Source: Solidesulfovibrio magneticus RS-1 (GTDB taxonomy: Bacteria; Desulfobacterota; Desulfovibrionia; Desulfovibrionales; Desulfovibrionaceae). From it: 64,000 nucleotides of DNA. Location of the stretch: assembly GCF_000010665.1 (NCBI RefSeq), contig NC_012796.1:1951501-2015500 (forward strand), given 5' to 3'. The notes under the pieces were generated by a model, which was not told where the DNA came from, did not search any database, and worked only from the letters and a program-made list of their open reading frames with translations. The position numbers and the translations under genes are program-made. This document shows, piece after piece, positions 53,783-62,722 of the stretch (the stretch's first letter is position 1; each line of letters begins with the position of its first letter).

Positions 53783-55244
53783 CGCCGCCGCCGTGCCGGC
53801 TCGTCCCGGCGCCAAGCGCCTGCTTGCGCCCCTGCCCCCGGACGTCCGCGCCCGGCTCGAAGCCTATCCCGAATTGCTGCGAAAGGCCTTGCCGCTGCGC
53901 CCGGGCCTGGTGCGCGAACTGCCCAAGGTCGTGCGCGAACTGTCCCTGTCGCTGACCGCCGAGCGCGAAGGCGGCCCCCGGCCGGGCTACTTGAGCGACC
54001 CGAAGGTGCTGTCGGCCTATCTTTGGTATTATCTGCCCTGGAACCTTGTACGTCTGTCGCGTCTGCTGCCTGGCCTCGACCTCGACATTCCCGACGGCGG
54101 GGTGGTCTGCGACCTCGGCAGCGGCCCCTTGACCTTCATCCAGGCCCTGTGGCTGTCGCGGCCTGATCTGCGCAAGCGGCGGCTGCGCATCACCTGCGTG
54201 GACCGCTCCAAGCGGGCCCTGGAACTGGGGCTGGCCCTTTTCGCCGAGCTGGCCGGCTTCGACCCCACCCGCCCGGACGCGCCCTGGCGCATCCGCGTCA
54301 CCCGGGGCGAATACTGGCAGGGATTGACCGACGGAGCCGATCTCGTGGCCATGGTCAACGTGGCCAACGAGCTGGCCGGCAAGGTCCGCGAACCGCTGGA
54401 CGAGCGCATGGAGCGCGTGGCCGCCCAACTGTCCGAAAGCCTCGTGCCCGGCGGCCGGGTCCTGGTGGTCGAGCCCGGCACGCGCCTGGGCTGGCGCTGC
54501 CTGCTGGGGATGCGCCAGGCCTTTGTCGAGATGGACATGGATATTGCCGCCCCCTGCCCCCACCGCGAGGAGTGCGTGCTCTTGGCCGGGCGCACCCGGG
54601 CCTGGTGCCATTTCACCATGTCGCCGGTGGGTTCGCCCCGCTGGCTGACCGCTTTTTCCGAGCGGGCCGGCCTTGGCAAGGAGCGCCTGAGCCTGTCTTT
54701 CCTGCTGGCCCGCAAGGCCCGCCCTGCGCCCAGTGGCGGGGCGCGGGTGGTGTCCGGGGCCTTTTCCCTGGCCGACGTGCCGGGCAGCGCGGTTTACGGC
54801 TGCTCGGCTTCCGGGCTGCTGGTGCTGTGTTCCCCGGACCGCCGTCCGCCCGCCCCGGGCGACCTGCTGGCCGTGGACGTGCCGGCCGGCGCGCCGCTCG
54901 ACGCCAAAAGCGGCGCGCCGCGCGTCATGCTCGCCCCGGACCCGTCCGGCGTGGGGTCGGCGGAGCCCCGGGCCGCAACCGGCCGTGCCCCCGTCCCTGG
55001 GGACAAGGCGGCCCGCGGCCAGGAGCGCCGCTCCGGTTCGACCAAAGCCGGGGCCGGTTCCCGGGAGGAAAAGGGCGGCAAGCGACGTCCCCGGCCGGGC
55101 GGCGCGCCCGGAGCGTCGGGTCCGGCCGGCGCGCCTGGCTCGTCGCGCCAGTCGCCGGGGAGCAAGCCGCCCCGTCCGGCCGGGAAGGGCCAATCCTCAG
55201 GATCGGGCAAACCGGGCCGGCCGCCTCGTTCGCGCCGGGACTAA
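53772..55244 (+). CDS. Rsm22-family methyltransferase-like protein with basic tail
   Basis: A 490-aa protein of the small-ribosomal-subunit Rsm22/METTL17 family. The SAM-binding motif is VCDLGSGPLTFIQAL (about residue 115), followed by ITCVDRSKRALELG and VAMVNVANELAGK. The Cys block PCPHREECVLL ... RAWCHF (about 265-285) matches the family; mitochondrial METTL17 holds an iron-sulfur cluster, so metal binding is plausible. From about residue 395 the protein becomes a Gly/Ser/Pro/Arg-rich basic tail that ends PPRSRRD and should be disordered and nucleic-acid-binding. It overlaps the ASKHA gene by 11 bases. Confidence 0.85.
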   Translation: MSSDAAAVPARPGAKRLLAPLPPDVRARLEAYPELLRKALPLRPGLVRELPKVVRELSLSLTAEREGGPRPGYLSDPKVLSAYLWYYLPWNLVRLSRLLPGLDLDIPDGGVVCDLGSGPLTFIQALWLSRPDLRKRRLRITCVDRSKRALELGLALFAELAGFDPTRPDAPWRIRVTRGEYWQGLTDGADLVAMVNVANELAGKVREPLDERMERVAAQLSESLVPGGRVLVVEPGTRLGWRCLLGMRQAFVEMDMDIAAPCPHREECVLLAGRTRAWCHFTMSPVGSPRWLTAFSERAGLGKERLSLSFLLARKARPAPSGGARVVSGAFSLADVPGSAVYGCSASGLLVLCSPDRRPPAPGDLLAVDVPAGAPLDAKSGAPRVMLAPDPSGVGSAEPRAATGRAPVPGDKAARGQERRSGSTKAGAGSREEKGGKRRPRPGGAPGASGPAGAPGSSRQSPGSKPPRPAGKGQSSGSGKPGRPPRSRRD

Positions 55245-55345
55245 AGGCCGCGACGGTTGTTGTCCAAGGCCGCGAAATACGTTACAAGCGCCCATTCATT
55301 CCGCATGGCCGAAGCATTCGGCAAGCGTAGCAAAGGAGGTCCCGC

Positions 55346-55903
55346 GTGGAGGTGTCGCCAACCGGCATCCCGGGGCTTGTCGTGATCAAACCGAACGTGT
55401 TCGGCGATCACCGGGGTTTTTTTCTGGAGACCTACAGCCGGGAGGCTTACGCCAAGGCCGGCCTCGATTATGATTTTGTGCAGGACAACCACGCCCGCTC
55501 CGGCCCCAAGGGCGTGCTGCGCGGCCTGCATTTCCAACTGCCGCCGGCTACCCAGGCCAAGCTCGTCTGGGTGACCCGGGGAGCGGTCTACGACGTCGTG
55601 GTCGATTTGCGGGTGGGGTCGCCCACCTATAAAAAGTGGTACGGCATCGAGCTTTCCGCCGACAATTTCCTGCGGTTCATGGTGCCCCGGGGCTTTGCCC
55701 ACGGCTATGTGACCCTGACCGAGGACGCCGAATTCATGTACAAGGTCGATGCTCCTTACGCGCCCGACCTGGACGCCGGCATCGCCTGGGACGACCCGGA
55801 CATCGGCATCAATTGGCCGGTCACCGATCCTGTCCTGTCGCAGAAGGATGCGGTCCAGCCGCGTCTGGCCGCCCTGGGTTCCCCGTTCGTCTACGAACCC
55901 TAG
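55346..55903 (+). CDS. rfbC: dTDP-4-dehydrorhamnose 3,5-epimerase
   Basis: A 185-aa cupin epimerase in dTDP-L-rhamnose synthesis for surface polysaccharide. Visible motifs are FGDHRGFFLETY, QDNHARSGPKGVLRGLHFQ (catalytic His) and FMVPRGFAHGYVTL. The start is a GTG with AAAGGAGGT 5 bases upstream, which decides it over later ATGs. Other rml genes are not in the window. manC follows, so nucleotide sugars for LPS or exopolysaccharide are made from this locus. Confidence 0.95.
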   Translation: MEVSPTGIPGLVVIKPNVFGDHRGFFLETYSREAYAKAGLDYDFVQDNHARSGPKGVLRGLHFQLPPATQAKLVWVTRGAVYDVVVDLRVGSPTYKKWYGIELSADNFLRFMVPRGFAHGYVTLTEDAEFMYKVDAPYAPDLDAGIAWDDPDIGINWPVTDPVLSQKDAVQPRLAALGSPFVYEP

Positions 55904-55953
55904 GAACTCCTTGAAACCCGAGTGGTTACGAGTGAACACGATTTACGAGCGCC

Positions 55954-55996
55954 TTGCGTCACTTCCGTAGGCCTGCCGTTTGATGGCGTGACGCAA
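55954..55996. repeat. Inverted repeat upstream of manC
   Basis: TTGCGTCAC and GTGACGCAA, 25 bases apart, lie ~25 bases before the manC ATG. It could be an operator or mRNA stem; no known regulator site is recognised. Confidence 0.5.
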
Positions 55997-56019
55997 CGCG
56001 AATTGGAGAATCCGCGGCT

Positions 56020-57453
56020 ATGAGCAATTCCGATGTCGGGACATCCTCTGGCGGACGTTATGCCCTGATTTTGGCCGGCGGCTCGGGCACGCGCCTGTGG
56101 CCTCTTTCCCGGACGCTTCTGCCCAAGCAGTTGCTGGCCCTGGGCGGAGAGGCGACCCTGCTCCAGTCCACGGCCGAGCGCGTGGCCAAGGCCTTTGCCC
56201 CGACGGGCATCGCCGTGGTGACCAACGAGGAACACGTTTTTGAAGTGCGCGCCCAGTTGCGCGGCCAGCTCCCGGACGTGGACAGCGCCGTGGTGGCCGA
56301 ACCCGTGGGCCGCAACACCCTGCCGGCCATACTCCTCGGACTGGCCCCCATCGTGGCCGCCGATCCCCAGGCCGTTGTGGGCGTGTTTCCAGCCGACCAC
56401 CGCATCGACGACGTCGCCTCCTGGGTGCGGGCCATGGACCGGGCGGCCGAGCTGGCCCGGGACGGCTGGTTTGTCACCTTCGGCATCCCGCCCAAGGCCC
56501 CGGAAACGGGCTACGGCTACATCCACCGGGGAGAGGCCCTGGGCGAGGGCGGCTACGCCGTGCTGGGATTCACCGAGAAACCGGACCGGGAAACCGCCGA
56601 AGCGCTTCTGGCTAGCGGCGAGTATTCCTGGAACAGTGGCATGTTCGTGTTTCGGGCCGACGTTTTTCTGGATGCCGTGGCTGTTCATGCGCCGGTTCTT
56701 CACGACTGGTGGCAGGCCCGGGGCAAACGTCCCCTGGCCGACGGCTACGCCGGCATTCCCGACGTCTCCGTGGACTATGGCGTGGTGGAAAAGCTTGACC
56801 GCATCGCCATGGTGGAGGCGGGCTTCGACTGGGACGACCTGGGGAGCTGGGAGGCGCTGTACCGGCTTGGCCGGCGCGACGCCAGCGGCTGCGTGATCCA
56901 GGGCGACGTGCTGGCCCTGGACTGCTCGAACTCGCTCTTTTTTTCACAAGGTGGGGCTCTGGCCGTGGCCGGGGTCAAGGACCTTATCGTCATCCAGACC
57001 AAGGACGCCACCCTGGTGTGCCCGGTGACCGAGGCCCAGCGGGTCAAGGACGTGGTGGGGGCGCTCAAGAAACAGGGCAGCAAGCTCGTCGAGGCCCATG
57101 TGACGGTGCGCCGGCCCTGGGGCAGCTACACCGTGCTGGAAGAAGGGCCGAATTTTAAAATCAAGCGCATCGAGGTGTTGCCCGGCGCGCGGCTGTCGCT
57201 GCAGATGCACCACCACCGGGCCGAGCACTGGGTGGTAGTTTCGGGCACGGCCTTGGTCCAGGTGGGCGAACGGGAAATTTTGCTTACGGACAACCAGTCC
57301 GTGGACATTCCCAAGACCAGTCTGCACCGGCTTTCCAACCCCGGAAAGGTGCCGGTCGAGATCATTGAAATCCAGTCGGGGCCGTATCTTGAAGAAGACG
57401 ACATCGTGCGCTTCGACGACATCTACGGCCGCGAGGGCAAAAGCCCCAAATAG
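56020..57453 (+). CDS. manC: Mannose-1-phosphate guanylyltransferase / mannose-6-phosphate isomerase
   Basis: A 477-aa bifunctional enzyme making GDP-mannose. The N-terminal nucleotidyltransferase (about 1-350) has LAGGSGTRLWPLSR, EPVGRNTLPA and the FTEKPDRETAE motif. The C-terminal cupin isomerase domain (about 355-470) has RPWGSYTVLEEG and SLQMHHHRAEHWVVVSG. Length is typical. It follows rfbC by ~115 bases containing an inverted repeat. The product feeds exopolysaccharide or LPS. Confidence 0.95.
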   Translation: MSNSDVGTSSGGRYALILAGGSGTRLWPLSRTLLPKQLLALGGEATLLQSTAERVAKAFAPTGIAVVTNEEHVFEVRAQLRGQLPDVDSAVVAEPVGRNTLPAILLGLAPIVAADPQAVVGVFPADHRIDDVASWVRAMDRAAELARDGWFVTFGIPPKAPETGYGYIHRGEALGEGGYAVLGFTEKPDRETAEALLASGEYSWNSGMFVFRADVFLDAVAVHAPVLHDWWQARGKRPLADGYAGIPDVSVDYGVVEKLDRIAMVEAGFDWDDLGSWEALYRLGRRDASGCVIQGDVLALDCSNSLFFSQGGALAVAGVKDLIVIQTKDATLVCPVTEAQRVKDVVGALKKQGSKLVEAHVTVRRPWGSYTVLEEGPNFKIKRIEVLPGARLSLQMHHHRAEHWVVVSGTALVQVGEREILLTDNQSVDIPKTSLHRLSNPGKVPVEIIEIQSGPYLEEDDIVRFDDIYGREGKSPK

Positions 57454-57496
57454 AGTCAGCAACAGGCCGGGGATTCGTGAATTTTTTCATTAGACC

Positions 57497-57526
57497 TTGA
57501 CACGGAAGAAGCAGGCTGGGTAAAAA
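57497..57526 (+). promoter_or_regulatory. Likely promoter of the qrc operon
   Basis: A perfect TTGACA (57497-57502) and TAAAAA (57521-57526) are 18 bases apart, ~165 bases upstream of qrcA. The 237-bp gap holds no gene. Confidence 0.55.
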
Positions 57527-57690
57527 GCGCGGTGCGACAATCCGCGCCGAGGTGAGGGGACAAATCCTCGGAGGGGTTCGTGACGTGGCGACACGTCTTT
57601 CTTTCATCCGCCTTTCCCCGTGGGGGGGAAGGGGCCGTTGGGCGTCTTTGCGCCCGGCGGACAACCAGCAAAGGCATGGGCAGGGGACGT

Positions 57691-58260
57691 ATGGAGGAGA
57701 AAAGATCGAATTCGGCCGGCGGTGTGGGCGGCATGGCGCTTTTTGCCCTGATCGGCTTCGTCGGCGCCCTGGTGGTGGGGTGGGGCATCTTCCCGAAGAT
57801 GCTGTACAGCCAAAAGACGCAACCTATTCGTTTCAGTCACACGGTCCATACCCAGCTGGGCATTGAGTGCGAGCAGTGCCACCATCTGGGTCCCGACGGC
57901 CGCTTTGCCGGCCTGCCTTCCACCGAGTCCTGCGCCGAGTGCCATGGCGAAGAGACCGGCGATACCTCTGCCAACGGCAAGGAAATCGACAAGTTCGTCA
58001 AGGATTACGTCAAGACCGGCCGGCAGGTGCCCTGGCTTGTGTACCAGTACCAGCCCGACAACGTGTTCTTCTCCCACGCCGCCCACAAGGGATTCGAGTG
58101 CACCAAGTGCCACCTCGACGTGGCCAAGACGGACACTCCCCCGCCGTACTACGAGAACCGTCTGAGCGGTTACAGCAAGGACACCATGAAGATGTGGGAA
58201 TGCGAACGCTGCCACGCTTCCATGGGCACCAGCAACGCCTGCTTCGTCTGTCATAAATAA
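57691..58260 (+). CDS. qrcA: Qrc complex multihaem cytochrome c subunit
   Basis: A 189-aa periplasmic subunit of menaquinone reductase that takes electrons from type I cytochrome c3. One N-terminal TM/signal helix (about 15-38) anchors it. Five CxxCH haem motifs are visible: CEQCHH, CAECHG, CTKCHL, CERCHA and CFVCHK; the protein has only ten Cys. The Desulfovibrio vulgaris complex is described as having six haems, so this copy appears one short. The ATG at 57691 has AGGGG before it; an ATG at 57676 is an alternative. qrcB follows 10 bases later. Confidence 0.92.
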   Translation: MEEKRSNSAGGVGGMALFALIGFVGALVVGWGIFPKMLYSQKTQPIRFSHTVHTQLGIECEQCHHLGPDGRFAGLPSTESCAECHGEETGDTSANGKEIDKFVKDYVKTGRQVPWLVYQYQPDNVFFSHAAHKGFECTKCHLDVAKTDTPPPYYENRLSGYSKDTMKMWECERCHASMGTSNACFVCHK

Positions 58261-58270
58261 GGGGGGAGAA

Positions 58271-60421
58271 ATGGGACTTGATCGCAGAGCTTTCCTCGGT
58301 CTTGTGGCGGGTGGTACCGTTGGCGCCATGTTCACCCCCATTCCGTGGAAATTGATTGACGACGCTTCTATCTGGACCCAGAACTGGCCGTGGATCCCCC
58401 GGGTTCCCAAGGGCCAGGTCGATTACGTGGCCACCACCAGCAAGCTGTGCCCGGCTGGGGAAGGCCTCAAGATCATGCGTGTGGCCGGCAACCCGATTCT
58501 GGCCGGCGGCAACCCTTCGCATCCGTTGTCCTGCGGCGGCGTCTCCGCCCTGGCCCGGTCCGAAGTCTACATGCTCTACAGCCCGGCCCGGATCAAATCG
58601 CCCATGAAGCGCAACGGCAAGACCTTTGCCCCCATCACCTGGGAGCAGGCCCTTGTCGAGATGGCCGAGAAGCTCGGTGCGGCCAAGGGCGCGGTGGCCT
58701 CCATCTCCGGCGACAACACCGGCACCATCAATGAAGTCCTGACCGCCCTGACGGCCAAGCTCGGCAGCGCCGGCAGCTTCATGATGCCCTCCGAAGCCAC
58801 CACCGCCGCCAAGGCCATGAAGCTCATGGGAGCCCAGGGACAGGCCGGCTACGACTTCGAAAACGCCGATACCGTCCTGGTCCTTGGCGCGGACATCTTC
58901 GAGACCTGGGGCACTTCCTCCAGGAACCGCAAGGCCTTCGGGGCCAACCGCCCGGCCGGGGCCAAGCCCGCCAACACCTACGTTTACGTCGGCCCCAGCC
59001 GCAACAACACCGCCGCCGTGTGCGACCAGTGGGTTCCGGCTGCCGCCGCCGATCTCGGCGTGGTGGCGCTGGGCATCGCCTGGCACCTGCTCAAGGCCGG
59101 CGCGACCAGCAACGCTCCAGGGTTCGACACCTTCAAGGCCGTGGTCAACGGCGGCTTCGGTCCCGAAGACGTCAAGCGGGCCACGGGCGTGGCTCCCGAG
59201 ACCCTGGCCGCCATCGCCAAGGCCCTGGCTTCGGCCAAGGCCCCCCTGGTGGTCACCGGCTCGCCCTTCGGACAGGGCCTGGGCGCGGCCCCGGTCATCG
59301 CCGGCATGTCCCTCAACATGCTCCTGGGCCGCATCAACAAGCCCGGTGGCGTTTACATGCTGCCGGAACTGCCCTCGGTGGTCCCGGGCGCGCTGACCCG
59401 CGCGGCCATGCTCGACGGTGATCTGCCCGCGTTTCTCAAGGGCGTGGAGTCCGGCAAAACCCCGGCTCCCAAGGCCCTGCTCATCTATGACGCCAACCCG
59501 GCCTACGGCCTGCCCGAAGCGGCGACCATGGCCAAGGCCCTGGAAAAGATCCCGTTTAAGGTAAGCTTCTCCTCCTTCATGGACGAGACCGCCGCCCTGT
59601 GCGACTTGGTGCTGCCCAACTCGCTGCCCTTGGAGCGCTACGACGACGTGGCCACGCCCTACGGCTCCGGCTTTTGCGTCTACAGCCTGGTGCGGCCCAT
59701 CCAGAAGCCCATCTGCGACACCAAGACCACCGGCGACGTGCTGCTTGGCCTGGCTCGCAAGCTCTCCATTGACCTCAAGTTCGACAACTTCCAGCAGGTC
59801 ATCAAGGAAAAAGTCGCCAGCCTAGCCAAGGTCAGCGGCGGTTTCGTGGCCAAGGACGTCATGCCCTGGCAGGTCGCGGCCGGAAAGCCCGCGCCCGCCC
59901 TGGTCGGCGGCGACCTCTGGAAGGCCCTGGAAGCCGGGTACGCCTGGACCATGGTCGGCCAGGCGGCCCAGACCGCCATGGGCTTTGCCGCCGAAGTGGT
60001 GGCCAAGGCCGTCAAGGCCGGCAAGCCCGCCACAGCCACGGTGCTGGCTCCCTACGCCCAGTTGCGCACCGGCACCCCGGTCACCGGCATGCCCTGCCAG
60101 GATCTGACCACGGTCCCGGACACCGAGCTTCTCGGCGACACCACCTTCATCCGCGTCAACAGCGAGACGGCCAAAACCCTGGGCCTCAAAAAAGGCCAGA
60201 TGGTCAAACTGTCCGGCGCCGGCGTCGACTGCCAGGCCAAGGTCCACATCTTCGAAAGCGTCATGCCCGGCATGGTCTCCGCCCCCCTGGGCTTCGGCCA
60301 TACCGCCTTCGACTACTACAGCCAGGGCAAGGGAGCCAACTACCTCTCGCTTGCCGCCGTGGTCGAAGAGCCGGGCTCGGGCCTGTCCATGTGGATCGCC
60401 CCTGAAGTCAAAATCGCCTAA
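58271..60421 (+). CDS. qrcB: Qrc complex molybdopterin-oxidoreductase-like subunit
   Basis: A 716-aa periplasmic subunit of the molybdopterin oxidoreductase fold that in Qrc carries no cofactor. A twin-Arg type leader (DRRAFLGLVAGG, residues 4-15) indicates Tat export or a retained anchor. The N-terminus has only two Cys (KLCPAGEG, LSCGGV), too few for the usual [4Fe-4S] cluster. The rest keeps the family folds (VLVLGADIFETWGTSS, SFSSFMDETAALCDLVLPNS, NSETAKTLGLKKGQMV). GGGGGAG precedes the ATG. It lies between qrcA and qrcC and assembles with them at the outer face of the inner membrane. Confidence 0.95.
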   Translation: MGLDRRAFLGLVAGGTVGAMFTPIPWKLIDDASIWTQNWPWIPRVPKGQVDYVATTSKLCPAGEGLKIMRVAGNPILAGGNPSHPLSCGGVSALARSEVYMLYSPARIKSPMKRNGKTFAPITWEQALVEMAEKLGAAKGAVASISGDNTGTINEVLTALTAKLGSAGSFMMPSEATTAAKAMKLMGAQGQAGYDFENADTVLVLGADIFETWGTSSRNRKAFGANRPAGAKPANTYVYVGPSRNNTAAVCDQWVPAAAADLGVVALGIAWHLLKAGATSNAPGFDTFKAVVNGGFGPEDVKRATGVAPETLAAIAKALASAKAPLVVTGSPFGQGLGAAPVIAGMSLNMLLGRINKPGGVYMLPELPSVVPGALTRAAMLDGDLPAFLKGVESGKTPAPKALLIYDANPAYGLPEAATMAKALEKIPFKVSFSSFMDETAALCDLVLPNSLPLERYDDVATPYGSGFCVYSLVRPIQKPICDTKTTGDVLLGLARKLSIDLKFDNFQQVIKEKVASLAKVSGGFVAKDVMPWQVAAGKPAPALVGGDLWKALEAGYAWTMVGQAAQTAMGFAAEVVAKAVKAGKPATATVLAPYAQLRTGTPVTGMPCQDLTTVPDTELLGDTTFIRVNSETAKTLGLKKGQMVKLSGAGVDCQAKVHIFESVMPGMVSAPLGFGHTAFDYYSQGKGANYLSLAAVVEEPGSGLSMWIAPEVKIA

Positions 60422-60442
60422 CGAAGGGAAAGGGAAGCCGTC

Positions 60443-61201
60443 ATGTCCGGACAGAAAAAGGAATTCCCGATCACCTGGGGCATGGTGATCGATATTGACA
60501 AATGCACCGGCTGCGGAGCCTGCATGGCCTCCTGCCAGACCGAAAACAACGTCGAACCCCAGCGCGAGGCTTCCAACAAGCTGCGCGCCACGTCGTGGAT
60601 GCTCGTCTATGAGCTCACCAACGACAAAGCCTTCCCGAATCACGACATTGCCTATCTGCCCCGGCCCTGCCAGCAGTGCGGCAATCCGCCCTGTGTGTCC
60701 GTGTGCCCGGTCATCGCCACGGACAAGAACGAGGACGGCGGCATCGTGAGCCAGGTCTACCCCCGTTGCATCGGATGCCGGTACTGCGTGGCCGCCTGCC
60801 CCTACCACGTCCGTTACTTCGGTTGGTACGACCCCATTTGGCCGGAAGGCATGGAGAAGACCCTGTCTCCCATGACCTCGGTGCGCCCTCGCGGCGTGGT
60901 CGAGAAATGCACCTTCTGCCATCATCGCTGGACCCAGGCCAAGGACGCCGCCCGCGTCGCCGGCAAGGATCCCGATAACCTCGATGACGGGGCCTACGTC
61001 ACCTCTTGCGTCCAGAATTGCCCTTCCGGGGCCCTCGCTTTCGGGGACATCAAAAACCCCAAGCACAAGGTGCACGAGCTGGTCAAAAGCCCCTACGCCT
61101 TCCGTCTGTTGGAGCGCCTGGGCACCGATACCCAGGTCTACTACATCAGCCGGCGGGAATGGGTCCGCAAGCTCGGCGACAACTACCTTAAAAGCGAGTA
61201 A
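60443..61201 (+). CDS. qrcC: Qrc complex iron-sulfur subunit
   Basis: A 252-aa ferredoxin-like subunit with four cluster sites: CTGCGACMASC, CQQCGNPPCVSVC, CIGCRYCVAAC and the split CTFCHHRW ... CVQNC. This matches three [4Fe-4S] and one [3Fe-4S] clusters of the studied complex. It passes electrons from QrcA to the menaquinone site in QrcD. It has no signal peptide and is likely exported with QrcB. The ATG is spaced 21 bases after qrcB and qrcD starts 14 bases after the stop. Confidence 0.95.
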   Translation: MSGQKKEFPITWGMVIDIDKCTGCGACMASCQTENNVEPQREASNKLRATSWMLVYELTNDKAFPNHDIAYLPRPCQQCGNPPCVSVCPVIATDKNEDGGIVSQVYPRCIGCRYCVAACPYHVRYFGWYDPIWPEGMEKTLSPMTSVRPRGVVEKCTFCHHRWTQAKDAARVAGKDPDNLDDGAYVTSCVQNCPSGALAFGDIKNPKHKVHELVKSPYAFRLLERLGTDTQVYYISRREWVRKLGDNYLKSE

Positions 61202-61215
61202 TCGGGGGGGATGCA

Positions 61216-62460
61216 ATGAGCTTTATTGAAATCGAAAAAACCTGGTACCCCGAGGGCGTCGAGCGTTGCTCCCTTGGGAAGTTCATGAAGTGGCTGAGCG
61301 TGTTGGGCGTCGTCGCCCTCTACGGCTTCTTCGCCATGATCGTGTGCTTCGCCTACGGCCTTGGCGTCACCGGCCTGGACAACTACTTCGGTTTCGGCCT
61401 GTGGATCACCTTCGACCTGGCCGTCATCGCCCTGGGCGCCGGAGCCTTTTTTACCGGACTCCTGCGCTACATCATCCGTATCGACGAACTCAAAAACATC
61501 ATCAACCTGACCGTCATCAAGGGCTTTATCTGCTACTCCGGGGCCATGCTCATCCTGTCCCTGGACGTCGGCCAGCCCATCCGGTCGTGGTTCGGCTACT
61601 GGCACCCCAACGTCCACTCGATGCTGACGGAAGTCATCTTCTGCATCACCTGCTACCTGATGGTGCTCATCATCGAGTACATTCCGCTTATCCTTGAGCA
61701 GAAGCAGATCAACAAGATCCCGTTCCTGCACAACCTGGCCCACCAGATGCACGTGGTCATGCCGCTTTTCGCCGGCATCGGCGCGTTCCTCTCGACCTTC
61801 CACCAGGGGTCGCTCGGCGGCATGTACGGCGTCATGTTCGCCCGCCCGTACGCTTTCCGCGACGGGTTTTTCATCTGGCCCTGGACGTTCTTCCTGTTCG
61901 TCCTGTCGGCCATCGCCTCCGGCCCGTGCATGACGGTGCTGATCTGCGGCTTCATGGAAAAGATCACCGGCCGCAAGCTCACCACCTACCGGGTCAAGTC
62001 GCTCATGTGCAAGATCGGCGGCACCATGCTGCTTATCTACACGGTGTTCAAGTACCTGGACACCTGGGCCTGGATCAACGACATCCTGCCCCGGGCCGGC
62101 CTGACCTTTGACCAGATGTTCTACGGCATGGTCTACGGCAAGTGGCTGTTCTTCTCCGAACTGGTGCTGTGCCTGATCGTCCCGGTCATCTGCCTGCTCA
62201 CGCCCCTGCGCAAGAAGCCGTTCTTCATGTACACGGGCGCCATCCTGGCCTGCGCCGGCGTGGTCATCAACCGCTACGTCTTCACCGTCCAGGCCCTGGC
62301 CCAGCCGGTGCTGCCGTTCACCAAGTGGGAGATCTACACGCCCAACTGGGCGGAATGGGCCACCTCGCTCATGGTCATCGCCTACGGCTTCATCATCATG
62401 AGCCTGTCCTACCGCTATCTGCCGATTTTCCCCCAGGAAGTCGGGCTCAACAAGAAGTAG
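61216..62460 (+). CDS. qrcD: Qrc complex NrfD-like membrane subunit
   Basis: A 414-aa integral membrane protein of the NrfD/PsrC family with about ten TM helices that binds menaquinone and completes the reductase. Typical features are the hydrophobic repeats from residue 30 (WLSVLGVVALYGFFAMIVCF), the FHQGSLGGMYGV loop and the WPWTFFLFVLSAIASGP segment. No signal peptide. It closes the qrcABCD operon, which ends at a strong terminator. Electrons from H2 or formate pass by cytochrome c3 through Qrc into the quinone pool. Confidence 0.95.
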   Translation: MSFIEIEKTWYPEGVERCSLGKFMKWLSVLGVVALYGFFAMIVCFAYGLGVTGLDNYFGFGLWITFDLAVIALGAGAFFTGLLRYIIRIDELKNIINLTVIKGFICYSGAMLILSLDVGQPIRSWFGYWHPNVHSMLTEVIFCITCYLMVLIIEYIPLILEQKQINKIPFLHNLAHQMHVVMPLFAGIGAFLSTFHQGSLGGMYGVMFARPYAFRDGFFIWPWTFFLFVLSAIASGPCMTVLICGFMEKITGRKLTTYRVKSLMCKIGGTMLLIYTVFKYLDTWAWINDILPRAGLTFDQMFYGMVYGKWLFFSELVLCLIVPVICLLTPLRKKPFFMYTGAILACAGVVINRYVFTVQALAQPVLPFTKWEIYTPNWAEWATSLMVIAYGFIIMSLSYRYLPIFPQEVGLNKK

Positions 62461-62484
62461 GACCGCGTTTCCCCCGAAACGTCC

Positions 62485-62518
62485 AAGCCCGGCCGCGCAA
62501 GCGGCCGGGCTTTTTTTC
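62485..62518 (+). terminator. Intrinsic terminator of the qrc operon
   Basis: AAGCCCGGCCGC and GCGGCCGGGCTT form a perfect 12-bp stem with a GCAA tetraloop and a seven-T run, 24 bases after the qrcD stop. Confidence 0.95.
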
Positions 62519-62657
62519 GACTGGTCGGGCTTGGTCATGGCGCGATGTCAGCTTTGACGCATCGCATGGATCTGGTTGCGCTGGTCCCCGCGACGCGGTA
62601 ACCGTCGCGCCGCATCCAATAACGCTCCATGCGCTTGTTTTGCCTGCACGACACGGA

Positions 62658-62702
62658 CAAGCCCCGGCGCGCTGCCCATGAAGGCGCGCGCCGGGGCTTG
62701 TT
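62658..62702 (-). terminator. Hairpin after mgtA
   Basis: CAAGCCCCGGCGCGC and its exact complement form a 15-bp stem around a 13-base loop, 21 bases after the mgtA stop (minus strand). Only a short T-rich tail follows, so termination is likely but not textbook. Confidence 0.65.
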
Positions 62703-62722
62703 ATCGATGGCCTGAACGACGC

